A DNA stretch of 64,000 bases from Strigamia acuminata (taxonomy: Eukaryota > Arthropoda > Chilopoda > Geophilomorpha > Linotaeniidae). Both the position numbers and the translations under genes were made by a program. The stretch spans positions 35,645,608-35,709,607 of the forward strand of contig OX442314.1 in the NCBI GenBank assembly GCA_949358305.1, given 5' to 3'. The notes beneath the pieces were generated by a model that was not told the DNA's origin, did not search any database, and saw only the letters and a list, made by a program, of their open reading frames with translations. Position 1 is the first letter of the stretch; each line of letters starts with the position of its first letter. Positions 54,024 to 64,000 of the stretch are shown piece after piece.

Positions 54024-55493
54024 ATGGACGCCGTTGAAGCGAAGAACGGTAAATCGAAAACAAATCGTGTCAAAGACGATCGAGCCGACAAGACCAAATC
54101 CAAATCGCGTGACACCGACAACAAAAAAGAAGCGGCCAGAGGTCGTGAAGGAAAAACGGAAAAACGTCACAGATCGCGCTCTCGAAGCGGCGATCGTAAG
54201 CGGAAACGATCGAGAAGCCGCGAACGGAAGCGACGGAGCAGCCGAAGCCGATCGCGAAGCAACGAGAGAGACCGCACTCGCGCCCGCGACAACGACGACA
54301 AGAAAAAATCGGAACCGAAGAAAAAAGCCGAACCTTTGTCGTTGGAGGAACTAATCGCGAAAAGAAAAGCGGAGGAAGAGGCCAAGAGCAAACCCGTGTT
54401 TCTCACGAAGGAGCAACGGGCAGCCGAGGCCATCAAGCGCCGCCAACAGGAAACGAAGGAGAAAAGGTCGAAAATCGACGCGGAAAGAAACAACCGATTA
54501 GTGTTTCTGAATAAAGACAAACGGACGGATGATCCGCACGACAGGGACCGCAGACGGGTGAAAAACGACGAAATCGGCGAGGAAAAAGACAAGGAAAAGG
54601 AGTCGGAAGCGATCAAGGCGCGCTACTTGGGCGAAGCGAAGAAAAAGAAGCGCGTGCGACGCATGAACGAGCGCAAATTCGTGTTGGATTGGGACGCGGG
54701 AGAGGACACCGGGGTGGACTACAACCCCCTATACAAGGAAAAACACCACGTGCAGCTCTTCGGGCGCGGACACGTGGCCGGAATCGATTTGAACGCGCAG
54801 AAGGAAAACCAGTCGCAATTCTACGGCGAACTGCTCGAAAAGCGGCGCACGGACACGGAGAAGGTGCAAGAGGTGAACCGACTGCAAAAAGTGAAGACGA
54901 AGGAGGAGAAGCGCGAGTGGGGCGAGCGACACTGGTCTGAGAAAAGCGAGCCGGAGATGACGGAGCGCGACTGGCGCATCTTCCGCGAGGATTTCAACAT
55001 CGCCATCAAGGGCGGACGAGTGGCCCACCCGTTCAGCGCGTGGGACGAAGCGCCCATCCCGCCCGAGATCATGCAGATCATCGGACAGGTGGGGTACCTC
55101 GAGCCGACCCCCATCCAGCGCCAGGCGATCCCCATCGGCCTGCAGAACCGCGACATCATCGGCGTCGCGGAGACGGGCAGCGGGAAGACCCTGGCGTTTC
55201 TCATTCCGCTACTCGTATGGATCCAGTCGCTGCCGAAAATCGAGCGCAACGAGGACGCCGACCAGGGCCCCTACGCGATCATAATAGCGCCGACGCGGGA
55301 GTTGGCGCTGCAGATCGAGGAGGAGACGCTCAAGTTCGGCGACCCGCTGGGAATTCGGACCGTGGCCGTGATCGGAGGGTCGTCGCGCGAAGACCAAGGG
55401 TTCCGGCTGCGACTGGGCTGCGAGATCGTGATCGCCACGCCCGGGCGACTAGTCGACGTGCTGGAGAATCGGTATCTCGTGCTCAACCAGTGC
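54024..55493 (+). CDS. DDX23: DDX23/PRP28 U5 snRNP DEAD-box helicase, N-terminal two-thirds
   Basis: ATP-dependent RNA helicase of the U5/tri-snRNP that swaps U1 for U6 at the 5' splice site. I chose ATG 54024 for its context (GCGCCATGG); upstream in-frame ATGs exist at 53895 and 53967. About 490 residues: an RS-rich start ([16 protein letters not shown]), [47 protein letters not shown] and then the helicase core: Q motif ([13 protein letters not shown]), motif I (AETGSGKT), Ia (APTRELA), GG and Ib (TPGRL). It stops at [10 protein letters not shown]. The next residues should lead into DEAD (motif II); instead the sequence becomes unrelated, without a GT donor. Motifs II-VI are missing. The sequence is GC-richer than its surroundings. 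Truncated allele, recombination, or a misassembly. Confidence 0.92.
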
Positions 55494-55518
55494 GAAACAA
55501 TCGCACCGATATTCCGAA

Positions 55519-57477
55519 ATGCGTCCAAAACGAACAGTGACACAAGACGATGAAGATATTTTACGAATCCAAGTGAGAGAAAGCAGCGATTCATATTATT
55601 CGGCATCTGAAAATGAGTACGTGCTCGTGGACGAGGTACGAGAAATTTCATTGGAGAGTCAAGAGAAAATGCAAATTTCTGAAGAGGAACCGGAAGAGAC
55701 GCAGCTTTCTCAAGAAATAACGTCCATGATCGCTTATGAACTCGAAGAAACGGAAAAAAGTCCGACAGGGCCAAGAACGCCTCAAGCAACTCCACCAAAG
55801 TCACCAGTCATCGGCACCCACACACCCATTACGTGGACGCCACGGTCAGTGCCTCCAACTCCAACGCCGAGGAAGTCACCACCTGAAACGTACAGTTTTG
55901 TCGATCTACCCACATTGGATGAAGCTTTGGCGATAAAACATGCCCAAATTGCGAAAGGGGTTAAAGAGAGGAAATCGAAACCGAGAATGTTGCGTCCGCG
56001 AGGAAGGTCATCGATTATTCGCGGAGGGAGAGACCCAAGGAGGCCAGTCAAGCCACAGATAGAGACAAGTCGACGATCGGTAATAAGACCGCAAGCTGAA
56101 GTGGAAATCCACAGAGTTGACGAATCGCAAAAGGCGAAAGACCCACGGAAGGCGAAACCAAGAGAGCAGCAAGGGGTAAATCCGCACACTTTGCCTTTCA
56201 CGGAGCAAATCCCTGAAGTAAACATTACGTTGCCTGTTCCAAACTTGGCCACGGCACCTTACTCTAACAATCCAGCAATGCAACCAGAGGAAGGGTTCGA
56301 TAAAGATTATCGTTCACTTTGGGAGATGTTCCTGCAGTTTCCACTTTGCCACCAAGGATTATTGAAGGCGAATTTAGATGAATACCAGAACGCGCAGATT
56401 CACGAAGCGGTTAACGACCTTAGAAGGAGAGCGAGAGAGTTCGTGCAACAAGCAGTGGAGCTACAAACGAAGGAGTGGCTCGAATGGTTCCAACCACTGC
56501 TGGACGCTGCGTTCTACAGAGTAATGTTTCCAGGAGTTTTTCCATCAGTCGAGACGACATTCATCGCCACCACTTTCCTATGGACGGCCGCGTTAGGAAT
56601 CCCCAACGAGATGATAGGAAACTGGACAGCCATCTTAAGAGATCCGCCAGCAGTACGAGCGCAGCTAATGAGGGATGTCTTGGGAAATGGGGAAACGCCG
56701 GACCAGTGTGCGATGAGACTAAGGGCCGAGTGGGTGCAGCATTATCAAAACGTGATGGCTCAACAGAAGTTCCGTACTTTCGTGGAGCAGAAACAAATGG
56801 AGTGGGCACCGATGGAACCACCTGCGCCCACAATCGAAGAAATACCAACAATTCTGATGGCGACCACACCAGTGATGATGTCAAACGTACATTCAACTCG
56901 AGCTAAACCGGCTGCAACCTACACGCCGATGGCACACCAATTAGCCATGAATAGGTCAGCAAGAAATTCCGAGTCCGAGGCGTGTGGCAGTGAAATGGAC
57001 CGGATTAGACGAGAAGGAAATGAGTCCTCGGCCAAAGAATCGGACGCCTCCAGAAAAGGGTTAGCCAACATCGACAAGACGCCCAAACCAGGTGCGAAGA
57101 GAAGTAAAAACCAAGATTTCGGGAAAATTCGTCACCTTTATCCGAAATTACGATTATCCGAAGCCACAAGGACGATGCTAATTTATAGCAATACCTTGAG
57201 CCATGACGCACTCAAGTGGCTCGAGAATGCGGCCCGGGAACCGCAAAGAGGGGTCCAGCATCGGAGGGTGATTGCTGTCCGCAAGGCGCCGACGGGCACT
57301 CGGGAGAAATATGACATGGACTACACAAGAGTGTTCCCAATGACCGCGGACATCATCGAAGTTTGGCTACACGTCAACAATGGGGCGGCGTCAGGCCCAA
57401 CTCGAGGGATGCCACGTTTCTCCGTGTCTGAGAGTGAGGTACCAGTCCTGGACCCCACTGCCCAATACGAAGACTAG
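55519..57477 (+). CDS. 3'-terminal accessory ORF (ORF3) of Ty3-like element 2, 652 aa
   Basis: Open from ATG 55519 to TAG 57475. An acidic start ([13 protein letters not shown]), a proline-rich stretch with TP repeats ([16 protein letters not shown]), an Arg-rich region, and then a helical block at residues about 255-420 ([57 protein letters not shown]). The C-terminal domain reads [10 protein letters not shown]. The last two regions align with the ORF at 1-2265. It is directly followed by a polypurine tract and LTR. The element's upstream part is missing; the ORF abuts DDX23. Role unknown. Confidence 0.65.
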   Translation: MRPKRTVTQDDEDILRIQVRESSDSYYSASENEYVLVDEVREISLESQEKMQISEEEPEETQLSQEITSMIAYELEETEKSPTGPRTPQATPPKSPVIGTHTPITWTPRSVPPTPTPRKSPPETYSFVDLPTLDEALAIKHAQIAKGVKERKSKPRMLRPRGRSSIIRGGRDPRRPVKPQIETSRRSVIRPQAEVEIHRVDESQKAKDPRKAKPREQQGVNPHTLPFTEQIPEVNITLPVPNLATAPYSNNPAMQPEEGFDKDYRSLWEMFLQFPLCHQGLLKANLDEYQNAQIHEAVNDLRRRAREFVQQAVELQTKEWLEWFQPLLDAAFYRVMFPGVFPSVETTFIATTFLWTAALGIPNEMIGNWTAILRDPPAVRAQLMRDVLGNGETPDQCAMRLRAEWVQHYQNVMAQQKFRTFVEQKQMEWAPMEPPAPTIEEIPTILMATTPVMMSNVHSTRAKPAATYTPMAHQLAMNRSARNSESEACGSEMDRIRREGNESSAKESDASRKGLANIDKTPKPGAKRSKNQDFGKIRHLYPKLRLSEATRTMLIYSNTLSHDALKWLENAAREPQRGVQHRRVIAVRKAPTGTREKYDMDYTRVFPMTADIIEVWLHVNNGAASGPTRGMPRFSVSESEVPVLDPTAQYED

Positions 57478-57506
57478 GAGTGAAGGAAGAATCGGGGATC
57501 CTTCCT

Positions 57507-57520
57507 AAAAAGGAGGGAGG
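57507..57520 (+). other. Polypurine tract
   Basis: AAAAAGGAGGGAGG directly before TGTAGTGACC, as at 2426-2439. Confidence 0.75.
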
Positions 57521-58454
57521 TGTAGTGACCCTAGTGGTCACTAAGGAAGTAACAGAAAAAGTCTGTAAAATTATATTTTGGTTTATTATATTTTAGTTTG
57601 AGTTTTTTATGCTTCCTGTCTACAGGCAAGAAAGCTGAGCAGAGTGGGAGGAAATGTGGGTGGTTACCAGGGTAACCAGCCCACAAGCCTCCAAACAGGA
57701 AATGAGTCCTGAGAGGAGTGAGAACTCCTCAGTATGAACACAAACTTTGCCAGAGAAACACCACAAAAACCAACCAGTAAAACACTAGTATTTTTGTGAA
57801 AACCTCCGTGAAGTTTACATATTCCTGCATTAGCCAGTTGCTAATTTGGGAGTTTTCCTACTGCTGAAACCAGTCAGCAGCGGGATATTTCGGTCTTGCC
57901 GCACATTTCACGTGCGGTGGGATTTTATATTCTTGAGTCAACTCATTGTTGATTTGAGATTTCGCCTTGCCGAGTCGCAGTTTCGCCGCCAAGACGACGG
58001 AGTTGCGGAGAACGTGTAGTAGAAGTATCGGAAAGAGTCCGGTTGACCCAGCAAATCGACGGGAGTCGATTTGTACCAGACAATTTCGAGGAGTTTGAGT
58101 CACGGAATAAGTCCGTTTTATCAGTGAGAGACGCCGGAGAGTAGTTCGAGACGAGCGTCGAAACAGAGCCGTAGAAGCGCGACGAAACGAGCCGTTATCG
58201 TCGCCGGAACGTTGGAATCGTCAAGATAACGTTTCCACGTCGATTTGAAGTTATTTCATCATTTCATCTATTATTTCATTTCCTAATTTCCTTTTAACCT
58301 TATTTATCATTGTAATTTATCGTTATTCTAAGTCAGAATAAACCATTGTGAGTTTTTATATGAGTAGTAATAATTTTATGATAAGTCTTGTCAAAGCATC
58401 AATAAGCTTGGAATTATTCTTTATTAATTTAAGGAGTAATTCAGGCTCATTACA
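57521..58454 (+). repeat. LTR shared by upstream ORF3 and downstream gag-pol
   Basis: Starts TGTAGTGA and ends TCATTACA, imperfect inverted ends; 934 bp. A polypurine tract lies on its left and a primer site on its right, so it acts as the 3' LTR of one unit and the 5' LTR of the next. AATAAACC at 58337 is a likely polyadenylation signal. Hairpins: 57861-57880 (7-bp stem), 57899-57917 (6-bp) and 58052-58073 (9-bp perfect stem, GGGA loop). Confidence 0.75.
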
Positions 58455-58456
58455 CC

Positions 58457-58474
58457 TGGGGGCCCGTTAAATAA
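58457..58474 (+). other. Candidate primer binding site
   Basis: TGGGGGCCCGTTAAATAA starts two bases after the LTR end. The first nine bases resemble a tRNA-Pro-type site (TGGGGGCTC in murine retroviruses), with a difference at the eighth base. The tRNA was not identified. Confidence 0.5.
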
Positions 58475-58581
58475 TTTGAACCTTAACAACTATCTTCAGT
58501 TGAGGGACCACCATTTTGTCTTTTAAAATTTGTGTTAGAAAGTTTTTCTGTTTCTTTCTTCTCTATTCTGTGTAACAAAAA

Positions 58582-61500
58582 ATGTCGTTGCCACAAGATT
58601 CGAGGAGAGGGAGAGGAACGAGACGTGGAGTCCGCACAAGAGGCGGTACGGCCGGAGGAGCGACCGGCGGAGCAGCGGAGCCGTATTTTGATTCATCGTC
58701 CAGTCCGGAAAGAGAATCGGACCAAGACCCCGAGCAGCGCCGACTGACCAGTCAAGATTTTTGGTTGGAAACGTCGCAAGAAACTCAAGGGGAAAAGCCC
58801 CGTGTCAACTCACCAGTCGACAAAACTCCGCCCAGCGTGCCATCAACTCCAAGCAGCAAAATTGACTTAACGAATATGTCGTTGGAGCAAGTGATTGCCG
58901 TCGCTCACAAACGAGGGAAGTTGATAAAACGTTATCACTCCGCAGCCAAACAAAGAGCGCGAGACGACGCGGAAACTTCGGGCGAAAATTCCCCGACCCG
59001 ACATAAATTGTCACGAGTGCGCCAGCGCATCGCCGACCTCATGCAGGAAAATGCAGACCGATTGGCAGAGCGACAGCGTCAGTACGCAGAAGGCGTTGCA
59101 CTTTCCGATGAAGACGTTGCAAACATCACAAAGGCGATGAAAGACAGCACCCGGCAGCTACAGGATTTCCATTTGGAAGAATACGAGATGGTAAGACGTC
59201 TCAAAATGGAAGAACACCAAGCACGCCAGGCGAAGTACGAGGCAGAATTGGCCAAACAAGCGGCGGAAGACGAAATTCGTGCCAAAAAGGACCGGTCGGA
59301 CAGAGAAATTCAAGCCGAAAAAGACAGAATGGAAGCCGAGAGAATCCGCCTAGCAACGGAACGTCAAGAATTACGTGATAGACGTAAGGCGCAGGAATTG
59401 GCAAATCGAGATGCGATTCGTGCCGAAAATCAACGTATTGAAGCAGAAAAAATACGTATGGCGAACGAGTATCGAGACTTGCAGGAGAGACGTCTAGCGG
59501 AAGTAGCGGCCGATCGAGCAGCTATTCAAGCCGAAAGACAGAGGATTGAAGCGGAAAGAGTTCGCGTGGAAACGGAACGTTTAGCATTAATTGCAGCACA
59601 AAAGGCAGCGGAAACAGCAGAAAGCAAGGAGATCCACTACCTTCGACAAAACGCTCTTGAAGCGCAAGAAGCAGCGGAAAAAGTCCGCCAAGAGAATGAG
59701 GAGCTCAAATATCTTGCACAATGCCAGTACGCCAGACCAACGAACATTCCACCACGCCGGCCGGAAGTGGTCAATTTATCACCAGGCTCGTCCGCAAATC
59801 CTTTAAAAAGGAGAGGTGATGTGGATGAAAGAAAAGATGCTAAAAGAGCGTCGGTGTCACCAGCAAAGAATCCAAACGTATTAGACGTAATTGCACAAAG
59901 AAATCGTCAACATGCGACGGACCAACCGACTGGACCAATTAAAAAACAAGGTGCAGTAACAGGAGTGGACCCGGAGGATTTCCAAAAATGGGAGAAAGCA
60001 TCCAGACGAATGGATTCAGACGACAGAGATCGCCAAACCCCAATAGAAACTGAAAATGTCAGTAACCCTGCAACAAAAGGCAAAGCTTTGGGGGAGTATC
60101 TGGAAGACGCTCGAGACGATGAGAACCCCGCCTATCGAAGGTCATACACGTTCATGGAAGCGGTTGAACAGGTAGCCGAAGCCAATGAAAGAGAGGTTCG
60201 GCGAAGATTGCGGGAAGCAGAGAAAAAACAACAAGTAGATAGTCAACGCGAAATGAGTCGCGAAAGTGGAAAACAAAAATTCCAACATGATCAAGAAGTT
60301 CCGGAGCAAGATAAAAGCAGTAGTCAAGATGCTGCAACCGGACAAGATGGAGCAACTGGACAAGCCAGTTACACAAAAATTAGAAATTATGACGACTATC
60401 TACAGGGCAAACATCCACAGCAACCTGAAAACATAAATCCACGAAACGAGTCGTGTAATCAAGATACTTCTCGTTCAAAAGACGACAGATATGTTGGACC
60501 AAACCCACATGTAGGACGAGATGTCAATTTACGAAATGAGTCGTACAATCGTCAAGAAGCCCGTTCGCGCAGTGAAGTACGATTTGCAAACGAAACACGA
60601 GCACATAATGATACAGATATGCGAAATGTATCGTATTATCAAGACGAACCACGCCAGCAAAGTGACGCCCGCTTCAGAGACGAGACTCGTCAACAAAGTG
60701 ACTACGGTCCAACTGGACAAAGCTGTTATAATCGAAATGAGTCGATGAGCAGAAGCGACCCACGCCAACAAAGCGGCAACCAAAGAGAGTCGCGACGAGA
60801 CGGAGGTTCATATTGGTACGAATCTTATAGAGAACGCGATTCACACCGCCGACGTGATGATTCACGAGAACGAGGCGAAGACGAACGCAGACGACGGGAC
60901 AACACGCATCAGCGAAGTGATGAATCGCGAAGATCACGTTCCAGTCCGCCACCGTCACAAAGAGAATATGGATGGTCACATTCCAGTCCACCACCATCCC
61001 AGCATGAATATGAGCGAAAATATTCGCATTCGGATCAATTTCGTCGTGAAGAACCCAATTTCTCCAGACATCAAGGAGGAAGAAGTGAAGAGTCTAGCTA
61101 CTCAAGACCTCAAGACGAGAGATGGGATAGAGGGAATTCCCGTTCGGATAATAGAGATCCGCCCCCACCAAATACATTGCCGACTAGTTCCAGAGAATTA
61201 GAAGAAATCATCGCAAGGCAGATTGATTCAAAACTGTCGCAAATTCCTTCGAAATCTCAGAAAATGGAGGAAGTTTTGAGAAAGCTTATTTTGAAATATT
61301 GTTCTGAAAATTGGACACATCACTACAGCACACCACACCAAATTAAATGGGACCGCATTAATCCGGACATGTTCGATGGAGGATGGCAAATCGGAACCCA
61401 GTTCTTGGATGAAGTAATGCACGTGGTGACAAGTCACGAAATGGACCCAGATGTGACTTTACATAAGTTGATACCAAAAATGTTGGTTGGAGGAGCCACA

Positions 61501-62553
61501 AATTGGTTCCGAAAAAATAAATTCACGCACTGGAATGAATTTGTAAAGGCATTTATGAAAGAATACGGGGAGTCCAATGCAATGATGATAAAGTATTGGG
61601 ACAATCACAAACAAATGTTGGGCAAGGATATTCGCTCATACTTAAGACGTACAGAAGATCTGATTGCTCAGCTCCCGTATCACATCAGTGATTTCGACGA
61701 AGATAGAAAATTCAGAAATGGTCTGACACCTTTCTCCGAGAAAGTATTAAGAATGGTGGATGCACCAATGGCAAGCTCCTTCGAAAAATTGCAACAATTT
61801 ATAAGGAACCACCAGATGTATATCGACGACAGATACGCATCAAATCTCCCACTAGAAGAACAAAAAGCACGGGATGACCTGCAGCGACACCACTCAGACT
61901 ACACTAGAGCCGGTGCAAAAATGATGCGCCCGCGCTCGCAATTTTTAGTATCTCGAGAGGAAGGATCCACCAAAAAACAAGAAAGTGGACCGTCACCTTA
62001 TCCACAGCCACGAGTGCCAACGCGACCAACGGTCAAATGGGTACAAGACCCGTCCGAAGCAACCGAATCAGTCGGTGATACACAAATAATGTTGACAGAT
62101 TACTCGGAAGATGAATTAAACACTTTGATGGATGCGGCAAACGTATTGTTTACACGGAACAATCCAGCGATAACAAAATACAAGCCGCAAATGCAAACAA
62201 GGTTGCCACATCAAATGGTTGTGCAGCCGCAGACACAAGGAAATTCGTCCTTTCCGACCAAACCGTACTCTGTCGACTTCAACTCAAAAATAGAAGTACA
62301 AACTCCACAATTAAGTGAAAATAAGGGACAGACTTCTACGCCAGACGGCGCAACAGATGGTAATAAGACCAGTCAAGTAAAATTGACACCGGAAAATGCA
62401 CCGTGTCATAATTGTGGCCAAGTTGGACACTGGGTACGGCAATGTCAACAGCCAAAGAGAATGTTGTCTAAAGAAGAAATGGAACATCTTATTAATTCTT
62501 TATCCGACAACCTTACAAAAAACTTGAACGCGCGGGCTCAGGAAAAACAGTAG
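58582..62553 (+). CDS. Gag of Ty3-like element 2, 1323 aa
   Basis: Starts MSLPQDSRRGRGTRRG. Residues about 140-400 are a long Glu/Lys/Ala/Arg-rich coiled-coil-like helix. About 600-850 is a low-complexity region of degenerate repeats (NESYNRQEARSR, DARFRDETRQQSD) that becomes Arg/Ser/Asp-rich. The capsid-like block is at about 910-1070 (INPDMFDGGWQIGTQFLDEV, GGATNWFRKNKFTHW, EFVKAFMKEYG). The zinc knuckle CHNCGQVGHWVRQC lies near 1275-1288. Typical Ty3 Gag is 300-500 residues, so the extension of about 900 residues in front is unusual. It ends at TAG 62551, with a -1 slippery site 28 bases earlier. Confidence 0.85.
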   Translation: MSLPQDSRRGRGTRRGVRTRGGTAGGATGGAAEPYFDSSSSPERESDQDPEQRRLTSQDFWLETSQETQGEKPRVNSPVDKTPPSVPSTPSSKIDLTNMSLEQVIAVAHKRGKLIKRYHSAAKQRARDDAETSGENSPTRHKLSRVRQRIADLMQENADRLAERQRQYAEGVALSDEDVANITKAMKDSTRQLQDFHLEEYEMVRRLKMEEHQARQAKYEAELAKQAAEDEIRAKKDRSDREIQAEKDRMEAERIRLATERQELRDRRKAQELANRDAIRAENQRIEAEKIRMANEYRDLQERRLAEVAADRAAIQAERQRIEAERVRVETERLALIAAQKAAETAESKEIHYLRQNALEAQEAAEKVRQENEELKYLAQCQYARPTNIPPRRPEVVNLSPGSSANPLKRRGDVDERKDAKRASVSPAKNPNVLDVIAQRNRQHATDQPTGPIKKQGAVTGVDPEDFQKWEKASRRMDSDDRDRQTPIETENVSNPATKGKALGEYLEDARDDENPAYRRSYTFMEAVEQVAEANEREVRRRLREAEKKQQVDSQREMSRESGKQKFQHDQEVPEQDKSSSQDAATGQDGATGQASYTKIRNYDDYLQGKHPQQPENINPRNESCNQDTSRSKDDRYVGPNPHVGRDVNLRNESYNRQEARSRSEVRFANETRAHNDTDMRNVSYYQDEPRQQSDARFRDETRQQSDYGPTGQSCYNRNESMSRSDPRQQSGNQRESRRDGGSYWYESYRERDSHRRRDDSRERGEDERRRRDNTHQRSDESRRSRSSPPPSQREYGWSHSSPPPSQHEYERKYSHSDQFRREEPNFSRHQGGRSEESSYSRPQDERWDRGNSRSDNRDPPPPNTLPTSSRELEEIIARQIDSKLSQIPSKSQKMEEVLRKLILKYCSENWTHHYSTPHQIKWDRINPDMFDGGWQIGTQFLDEVMHVVTSHEMDPDVTLHKLIPKMLVGGATNWFRKNKFTHWNEFVKAFMKEYGESNAMMIKYWDNHKQMLGKDIRSYLRRTEDLIAQLPYHISDFDEDRKFRNGLTPFSEKVLRMVDAPMASSFEKLQQFIRNHQMYIDDRYASNLPLEEQKARDDLQRHHSDYTRAGAKMMRPRSQFLVSREEGSTKKQESGPSPYPQPRVPTRPTVKWVQDPSEATESVGDTQIMLTDYSEDELNTLMDAANVLFTRNNPAITKYKPQMQTRLPHQMVVQPQTQGNSSFPTKPYSVDFNSKIEVQTPQLSENKGQTSTPDGATDGNKTSQVKLTPENAPCHNCGQVGHWVRQCQQPKRMLSKEEMEHLINSLSDNLTKNLNARAQEKQ

Positions 62554-64000
62554 AGCTCGCGCCGACAAAAAATTCGGAAAATCTGCTAACAGCCCAACCA
62601 ACAAAGGAACTGCCAATTGGGTTGTCACAAGAGTCAAAAGGGTTATCGGAGGCCCAATCAATAGGTGAAAAAGTAATAGAGACTTCATTAATATTAAAAA
62701 CATCAGTGGAGCCACAAGATCTGACTAAAGACATCCAAAAGACTCAACCAACAGCAAAAGCACCTTCAGGATTACAATTCATCAAGGATAGCAAAACTGG
62801 AGAATATGTGCAACCGGAATTGATTGAAAAACCACGCAAAGTAATTGGAACTTTGGAAGGTGGAAGAGGAACAATAGTTGTTGATTTCGAAGATGGCGAA
62901 GTTGTGGGATTAAAATTTCCAACTCCGAGAGCAGTAGCGGAGCCAAAACCGGAAGTAGCCGGGTGTTCATCAGAACCGGAATTAGCCGGGTGTTCATCAA
63001 AATCGGACAGTTTATACGATAATGGACCGCTAAAAAATACGACCATTCCTGTAATACTTACGCCACCGGAAGCAATCGGCACGATGCCAAAAAGAGGAGA
63101 AATGATCTGCGATATGGAGTGTGGACAACTCGTCGGAATGAGATTCCCACCTTTAGAAATAAAAGATTGCCCATCTGTAATACAAGAAGCTTATCGATCA
63201 AACGAATTTGACAAATCATATTTCACAGTCAAAGTGACCGAAGCATTAAAAGATGTAAAATTGGTACAAGAAAATGAGGCGACTATTTTTTGGACAAAGG
63301 TAAAAAAGACCTATGAAGAAACTCCATCCATAGCGGCTTGGATGACTGATACGTCGGTTGAGCCAGTGGATTGGGACCCACACCTAAAGGGGCTAACAAC
63401 TTTGGAGCCAGAAGGACCAAGAATCAGAGTCTTTAACATTTTACTCCCCGAAGAAGATGTTTTAGAAGGAATGACGACGATTGACATCAAGACAGAACAA
63501 GGTTCGATCGCCGCGATGTTGGATTCTGGCGCCAACCGCAGTTGCATTTCTTGGCCACTGATTCAAGCGATGGGATTGGAGAAACAGGTTTGGCCTCTCA
63601 AAGCCAACATGACTGTAAATACAGCAGACAAAAAGGTCCAACCTATGGGGACAATAAGAATGATGATCAGATGGACTCACGGGATGATGCAGCAATATTT
63701 TCTCGTGTTGCCTCACGACATGAAGTTCATGTTAATCGGCAACGACGCGATGAAGAGGATGAAAATACAGCCGAATCCACTCAACGGCAAATGGAATTTC
63801 ATCACGACAATCGATGTGCCGCAACCTTACATGCCACAGTATCTTCTTGATAAATATGAGCAAAAGAAAGAAGAGCCTGAATCGTCTTTGAAGACATTTA
63901 GAAAAGAAAGTAGCTTTTGTGCATTCGAGGCGAGGTTGAAGGTTGGAAATGGAGTCCATGACATGATCGAAGAAGCTAAACTGCAGTTAACAGAGGCAGC
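62496..64000 (+). CDS. Pro-pol of element 2, runs off the window
   Basis: In the -1 frame relative to gag, open from 62496 to the window end without an early ATG, as expected for a frameshift product. About 300 residues of low-complexity sequence precede the protease (AAMLDSGANRSCIS, active Asp codon at 63522; later MLIGNDAMKRM, the flap/ILG-type motif). RT and integrase would lie beyond the window. Unlike the 12.47 kb element, its protease has the canonical DSG. Confidence 0.8.
62517..62523 (+). promoter_or_regulatory. -1 ribosomal frameshift slippery heptamer
   Basis: A AAA AAC in the gag frame (codons ACA AAA AAC), a classic retroviral -1 slip site. It lies 28 bases before the gag stop and inside the gag/pol overlap (62496-62553). 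The pol frame is the -1 frame. No strong downstream pseudoknot is obvious by eye, although the GC-rich CGCGCGGGCTC follows 5 bases later. Confidence 0.75.

Noticed and set aside
54729..55540. Overlapping frames on both strands within DDX23
   Set aside because: Shadows caused by high GC and Arg/Glu codons; only the helicase frame has motifs.
1..64000. CRISPR arrays, tRNA or rRNA genes, bacterial operons
   Set aside because: No spaced identical repeats of CRISPR form, no cloverleaf or rRNA sequence seen, and the gene content is eukaryotic.

Overview
This window is eukaryotic, AT-rich and almost entirely built from transposable elements. Introns with GT-AG borders (for example 4434-4486 and 5691-5934), polyadenylation-type AATAAA signals, LTR, LINE, Mutator and Polinton remnants, MITEs and one recognisable housekeeping gene (the DDX23/PRP28 splicing helicase) point to an animal. 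BEL/Pao elements, Polinton pieces and a trypsin-like protease suggest an invertebrate, perhaps an arthropod; the species cannot be named from sequence alone. There are no rRNA, tRNA or CRISPR loci and no prokaryotic features that I can support.

Layout. 1-3555: 3' end of a Ty3-like element (accessory ORF, polypurine tract, LTR with a striking hairpin array). 3748-6670: minisatellite, then exons of a truncated HECT-domain gene. 7000-8820: BEL/Pao LTR and broken gag. 9600-10300: Mutator-like transposase start. 10401-14372: internally deleted LTR element with both LTRs. 14540-16640: Copia, BEL and Ty3 gag fragments nested in one another. 16640-17520: Polinton DNA polymerase fragment. 17525-29995: a complete, recent 12.47 kb LTR element on the minus strand with 593-bp LTRs differing at about two positions and a 4-bp target duplication (ACAT). 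Its pol reads through most of protease, RT and RNase H, but conserved catalytic residues are replaced and the integrase core is missing.

29996-37215 continues the sequence that the 12.47 kb element interrupted. It matches 43556-53185 on the same strand, so 16640-17524 plus 29996-37215 (copy A) and 42390-53185 (copy B) are a direct segmental duplication. The shared order is Polinton fragment, (AAAGATTTC)n, trypsin-like exons, Mutator transposase, L1/Tx1-like LINE and a 61-bp tandem array. Comparing A with B gives clean empty sites for four later insertions: the 12.47 kb element, a solo LTR (45852-46142), a Tigger/pogo-type MITE (33052-33238) and a Harbinger-type MITE (36389-36628). Between the copies (37.2-42.3 kb) lie AT-rich DNA, a small spliced membrane-protein candidate and a Ty3 RT/RNase H remnant.

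53900-64000: the 5' two-thirds of DDX23 ends abruptly before the DEAD motif at about 55493 and abuts the 3' accessory ORF of a second Ty3-like element. That ORF runs into a polypurine tract, an LTR, a primer binding site, a very large gag (1323 aa) and the start of pro-pol, joined by a textbook -1 slippery heptamer. Because one LTR has a polypurine tract on its left and a primer site on its right, the arrangement looks like two elements sharing an LTR. Only DDX23 looks like a conserved host gene under constraint, and here it is only partly present.
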